A stretch of 7,681 nt of DNA from Patescibacteria group bacterium (GTDB taxonomy: Bacteria > Patescibacteriota > Minisyncoccia > Phycocordibacterales > UBA2100). Each line of letters starts with the position of its first letter. Positions within the stretch are counted from its first letter, which is position 1. Under the pieces are notes generated by a model. The model was not told the origin of the DNA and made no database searches. It saw nothing but the letters and a program-made list of their open reading frames with translations. Of the stretch, positions 6,433 through 7,681 are shown one piece after another. The stretch is taken from the NCBI GenBank assembly GCA_015491055.1, contig WFWP01000083.1:1-7681 (forward strand), given 5' to 3'. The position numbers were made by a program, and so were the translations under genes.

Positions 6433-6997
6433 CGATTATATCCCAATTCATATTTTGGAAATATGCATCTATATATTTACCCTTATCAGACACACCATAA
6501 TCTTTAATATACGCATGTTCCCACACATCGAGCGCTATGATTATTGGCAGTGTTACAAAATGCCCCTGATGCTGTTCTCCCGTGAATCCCATAAGAAATT
6601 GTTGCGAAATCGTATCATAATATAAAATCGCCCATCCCGGTCCGCGCATCATTCCAACCGTTTTTAATTGTGATAACATGGTCTCCACACTTCCAAATTG
6701 AGATTTTATCGCTTCTGCAAGCGCGGAGTTATCATTAATCTGTGTGGCGCCGAGTTCTATTTGAGAAAAGTAGTATTCATGCAAACGCATGCCACCGAAC
6801 TCAAATGATCTTCTTCTGTATATTTCCGATATTATATGTGAATTGCCTTGCGGATTGGACAACTCTTTTTCAAGCAGTTCGGTCATGGTATTGAAATTGT
6901 TTACATATCCGTTGTAAAGCCACAAATGATCTTCTATACTTTCATTTGATAATCCGTTTAATTTGGGTATATCAAACTTTTTGGCGGTGTATAACAT
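6407..6997 (-). CDS. sod: Fe/Mn-family superoxide dismutase, CPR-type
   Basis: Dismutates superoxide to hydrogen peroxide and oxygen; no signal peptide, so cytoplasmic (196 aa). The four metal ligands are visible: H24 (SIEDHLWLYNGYV), H73 (GGMRLHEYYF), D157 and H161 (LDVWEHAYIKDY). The C-terminal FGSVETMLSQL, GPGWAILYY and NMNWDIIAKRF blocks match the family. It departs from the E. coli type in three ways. The spacing after H24 is one residue shorter, without the HH pair. 'MRLHEYYF' replaces 'QVWNHTFYW', so the usual N-terminal second-sphere glutamine is missing. EQHQGH (141-146) stands where SODs place a glutamine or histidine that tunes the metal. The start at 6997 precedes the conserved YTAKKFDIPKL. 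A perfect TATAAT lies 12 bases upstream and there is no Shine-Dalgarno. Metal choice cannot be read directly. Confidence 0.93.
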   Translation of the reverse strand: MLYTAKKFDIPKLNGLSNESIEDHLWLYNGYVNNFNTMTELLEKELSNPQGNSHIISEIYRRRSFEFGGMRLHEYYFSQIELGATQINDNSALAEAIKSQFGSVETMLSQLKTVGMMRGPGWAILYYDTISQQFLMGFTGEQHQGHFVTLPIIIALDVWEHAYIKDYGVSDKGKYIDAYFQNMNWDIIAKRFEALL

Positions 6998-7009
6998 ATG
7001 TAGAAATTT

Positions 7010-7015
7010 ATTATA
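7010..7015 (-). promoter_or_regulatory. -10 element of the SOD gene
   Basis: On the minus strand a perfect TATAAT reads 7015 to 7010, with the ATG following 12 bases later. The predicted transcript leader is only about six bases. No good -35 hexamer is visible at 16-18 bp (the sequence there reads TATACT or similar), so the promoter may depend on an activator or other contacts. Confidence 0.45.
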
Positions 7016-7094
7016 TTGCTAATTTCGCATAAAGTATATCACCATATCGTAATTGTTTGTAATATAAGTATGAAATATCGGCGCATAAAACAGT

Positions 7095-7681
7095 TTACAC
7101 TCTAACTATCGTATATCGTAGGTTGTGATAATGTGTGGGGCAATGCGATGCAAATTTGCGCATGATTTTGCTTTTGCGCCGATTTTGTTTATACTCATGT
7201 TCGTATATAGAGTATATGGTTATATGATTTGGTGAGATGGCTGAGTGGTTGAAGGCGCTCGCTTGGAGTGCGAGTGTGGGAGTAATCCCACCGAGGGTTC
7301 GAATCCCTCTCTCACCGCAAATTGAAACTTCTCGCGCTGAAAGCGTGGAGGCACGGCGCGCCGAAGGCGCGCAAAGTGGCAAAAGGTGGCGCTTTTGCGC
7401 CACAAAAGCGCTGGGAGCACTGACGGAAAAATGGACGGTTTTGTTACGAACCGTATGGTTCGTTCCGATTTTTTGGACAAAAGACTTCAATTCTGAAAAA
7501 GAGCCGTCTTTTGCCAAAAAATCGGCTTGTTTCGTGTCCAAAATCCAACTCCGCAATGGTTCGACCCAATTATTTCTCCCTTTTTCAAAATCTTTCATTT
7601 TCTCTTTCAAAGCAAGGGTGGCGCGCATAATTTTATCTTTTTGTTTGAGATACATTTCTTTCGGAATATCTCCGTCAAGAT
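7095..7681 (-). CDS. serine site-specific recombinase, C-terminal part only (5' end beyond window)
   Basis: The frame enters from the right edge as LDGDIPKEMYLKQKD, then a charged coiled-coil helix, then GRNNWVEPLRSWILD, then a helix ending FVQKIGTNHTVRNKTVHFS. This is the characteristic C-terminus of serine recombinases of the 'recombinase plus zinc-ribbon' type common in CPR genomes, where the coiled coil acts in synapsis. The catalytic N-terminal domain and zinc ribbon would lie beyond 7681. Family resemblance is clear only for about 7410-7681; beyond SAPSAFVAQ the sequence looks unlike protein. The frame has no stop there: it crosses five hairpins, runs antisense through tRNA-Ser (giving the well-known artefact ERGIRTLGG) and first stops at TAA 7097-7095. 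The native stop may be lost, or the protein may truly end in this odd tail. The position beside tRNA-Ser suggests an integrated element extending rightward. Confidence 0.7.
   Translation of the reverse strand, partial: LDGDIPKEMYLKQKDKIMRATLALKEKMKDFEKGRNNWVEPLRSWILDTKQADFLAKDGSFSELKSFVQKIGTNHTVRNKTVHFSVSAPSAFVAQKRHLLPLCAPSARRASTLSAREVSICGERGIRTLGGITPTLALQASAFNHSAISPNHITIYSIYEHEYKQNRRKSKIMRKFASHCPTHYHNLRYTIVRV
7143..7163. repeat. small palindrome in the SOD-tRNA intergenic region
   Basis: A perfect 10-bp palindrome GCAAATTTGC (7150-7159) is flanked by ATGC (7143-7146) and GCAT (7160-7163), so an outer four pairs form if three bases (GAT) are bulged. It could be a protein-binding site or chance. 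It lies about 70 bases before the tRNA and about 135 bases upstream of the SOD -10. Confidence 0.3.
7168..7195 (+). promoter_or_regulatory. candidate tRNA-Ser promoter
   Basis: TATACT (7190-7195, five of six) is preceded by TTGCTT (7168-7173, weak) with a 16-bp spacer. The start would be near 7202, about 29 bases before the mature tRNA 5' end. Several other TATA-like hexamers (7204-7226) offer alternatives, so the exact site is uncertain. Confidence 0.3.
7231..7317 (+). tRNA. tRNA-Ser (anticodon GGA)
   Basis: All arms fold by eye. The acceptor stem GGTGAGA (7231-7237) pairs fully with TCTCACC (7310-7316), and the discriminator is G7317, the serine identity base. The anticodon stem CTCGC/GCGAG (7258-7262, 7270-7274) encloses TTGGAGT with anticodon GGA at 7265-7267, reading UCC/UCU. 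The long class II variable arm is GTGGGA/TCCCAC (7276-7281, 7286-7291) with loop GTAA. The T arm is GAGGG-TTCGAAT-CCCTC (7293-7309). CCA is not encoded (CAA follows G7317), so a CCA-adding enzyme is needed. The antisense strand is part of an open reading frame continuing from the recombinase gene on the right. Confidence 0.97.
7331..7349 (+). repeat. hairpin with GAA triloop, downstream of tRNA-Ser
   Basis: The + strand can fold 7331-7338 with 7342-7349 as eight pairs, two of them G-U, closing on loop GAA. Because of the wobbles it is better on the + strand transcript than on the minus. It starts 14 bases after the tRNA and has no T-run, so it is not a normal terminator. Confidence 0.4.
7356..7372. 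repeat. GC-only hairpin with GAA triloop
   Basis: GCGCGCC (7356-7362) and GGCGCGC (7366-7372) form a perfect seven-pair stem around GAA. It has the same triloop as the neighbouring 7331-7349 hairpin. It is very stable for its size and sits in a local GC-rich island unlike the surrounding AT-rich DNA. Confidence 0.6.
7386..7411. repeat. two overlapping, mutually exclusive hairpins
   Basis: GTGGCGC/GCGCCAC (7386-7392, 7397-7403) forms seven pairs around TTTT. The shifted repeat GCGCTTTTG/CAAAAGCGC (7389-7397, 7403-7411) forms nine pairs around CGCCA. The two cannot form together. Read on the minus strand, the first hairpin is followed by CTTTT and might terminate recombinase transcription. Confidence 0.6.
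7446..7463. repeat. hairpin, possible terminator on + strand
   Basis: ACGAACC (7446-7452) and GGTTCGT (7457-7463) form seven perfect pairs around GTAT. A run of six T follows at 7469-7474 after five intervening bases, which is loose for an intrinsic terminator. On the other strand it lies inside the recombinase codons for TNHTVRN. Confidence 0.5.
7465..7525. repeat. 20-bp inverted repeat inside the recombinase 3' coding region
   Basis: The left arm 7465-7485 (starting CCGATTTTTTGG) and the right arm 7506-7525 (ending CCAAAAAATCGG) are complementary over 20 pairs with one bulged base, A7477, around a 20-base loop that itself holds TTCA/TGAA (7486-7489, 7494-7497). On the minus strand it spans the codons from ADFLAKD to SFVQKI. 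A long near-perfect stem within coding sequence is unusual and could be a DNA cruciform, an RNA structure or a recombination-related site. Confidence 0.65.

Noticed and set aside
7220..7480. Minus-strand 86-codon frame ending VREGFEPSVGLLPHSHSKRAPSTTQPSHQ
   Set aside because: This is the well-known false protein produced by translating the antisense strand of tRNA-Ser. It lies in a different frame from the recombinase and has no family support.
7318..7681. CRISPR array or regular spacer-repeat structure in the hairpin zone
   Set aside because: The inverted repeats differ in sequence and spacing; there is no recurring direct repeat.

Overview
This is an AT-rich bacterial chromosome segment with densely packed genes. 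The gene set suggests a Candidate Phyla Radiation (Patescibacteria, probably Parcubacteria-like) organism. Pointers are a short ComEC with no metallo-beta-lactamase domain, an atypical Fe/Mn superoxide dismutase of the 'LYNGYV / MRLHEYYF' kind, a serine-recombinase C-terminus with the 'NNWVEPLRSWIL' signature, a tRNA without encoded CCA, and no convincing Shine-Dalgarno sequence before any gene. TGA is used as a stop (positions 833-835 and others), so this is not a code-25 lineage. The taxonomic assignment is inference from family resemblance.

Layout. (1) 26-835 (+): OGG1-type 8-oxoguanine DNA glycosylase. (2) 857-1297 (-): HIT-family nucleotide-binding protein, tail-to-tail with the glycosylase. 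(3) 1298-1318: a 21-bp divergent intergenic segment that seems to hold two overlapping promoters. (4) 1319-4349 (+): recJ, a polytopic membrane protein of unknown function and an RNase HI-like gene, with gaps of 35 and 29 bp, plausibly one transcript. (5) 4391-4816 (+): mscL with its own sigma-70-type promoter, closed by a strong intrinsic terminator at 4859-4885. (6) 4888-6432 (+): comEC, starting right at that terminator and ending in a 26-bp tail-to-tail overlap with (7) the superoxide dismutase gene at 6407-6997 (-). (8) 6998-7230: intergenic DNA with promoter elements and small palindromes. (9) 7231-7317 (+): tRNA-Ser(GGA). (10) 7318-7681 (-): 3' part of a serine site-specific recombinase that enters from beyond the right edge. 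Its reading frame has no stop before running antisense through the tRNA. This 3' part is full of hairpins, including a roughly 20-bp inverted repeat.

Functional theme. Most recognisable genes concern nucleic-acid maintenance: OGG removes oxidised guanine, RecJ trims 5' single-stranded ends, RNase HI removes RNA from hybrids, and ComEC is the DNA-uptake channel. SOD adds oxidative defence and MscL is the osmotic safety valve. The left 7 kb looks like ordinary chromosomal housekeeping. The right end looks like the border of an integrated mobile element at tRNA-Ser. I found no clearly new multi-gene system. The points most worth a second look are the recombinase/tRNA-Ser junction with its hairpin cluster, the shared and possibly leaderless divergent promoter region, and the comEC-SOD overlap.
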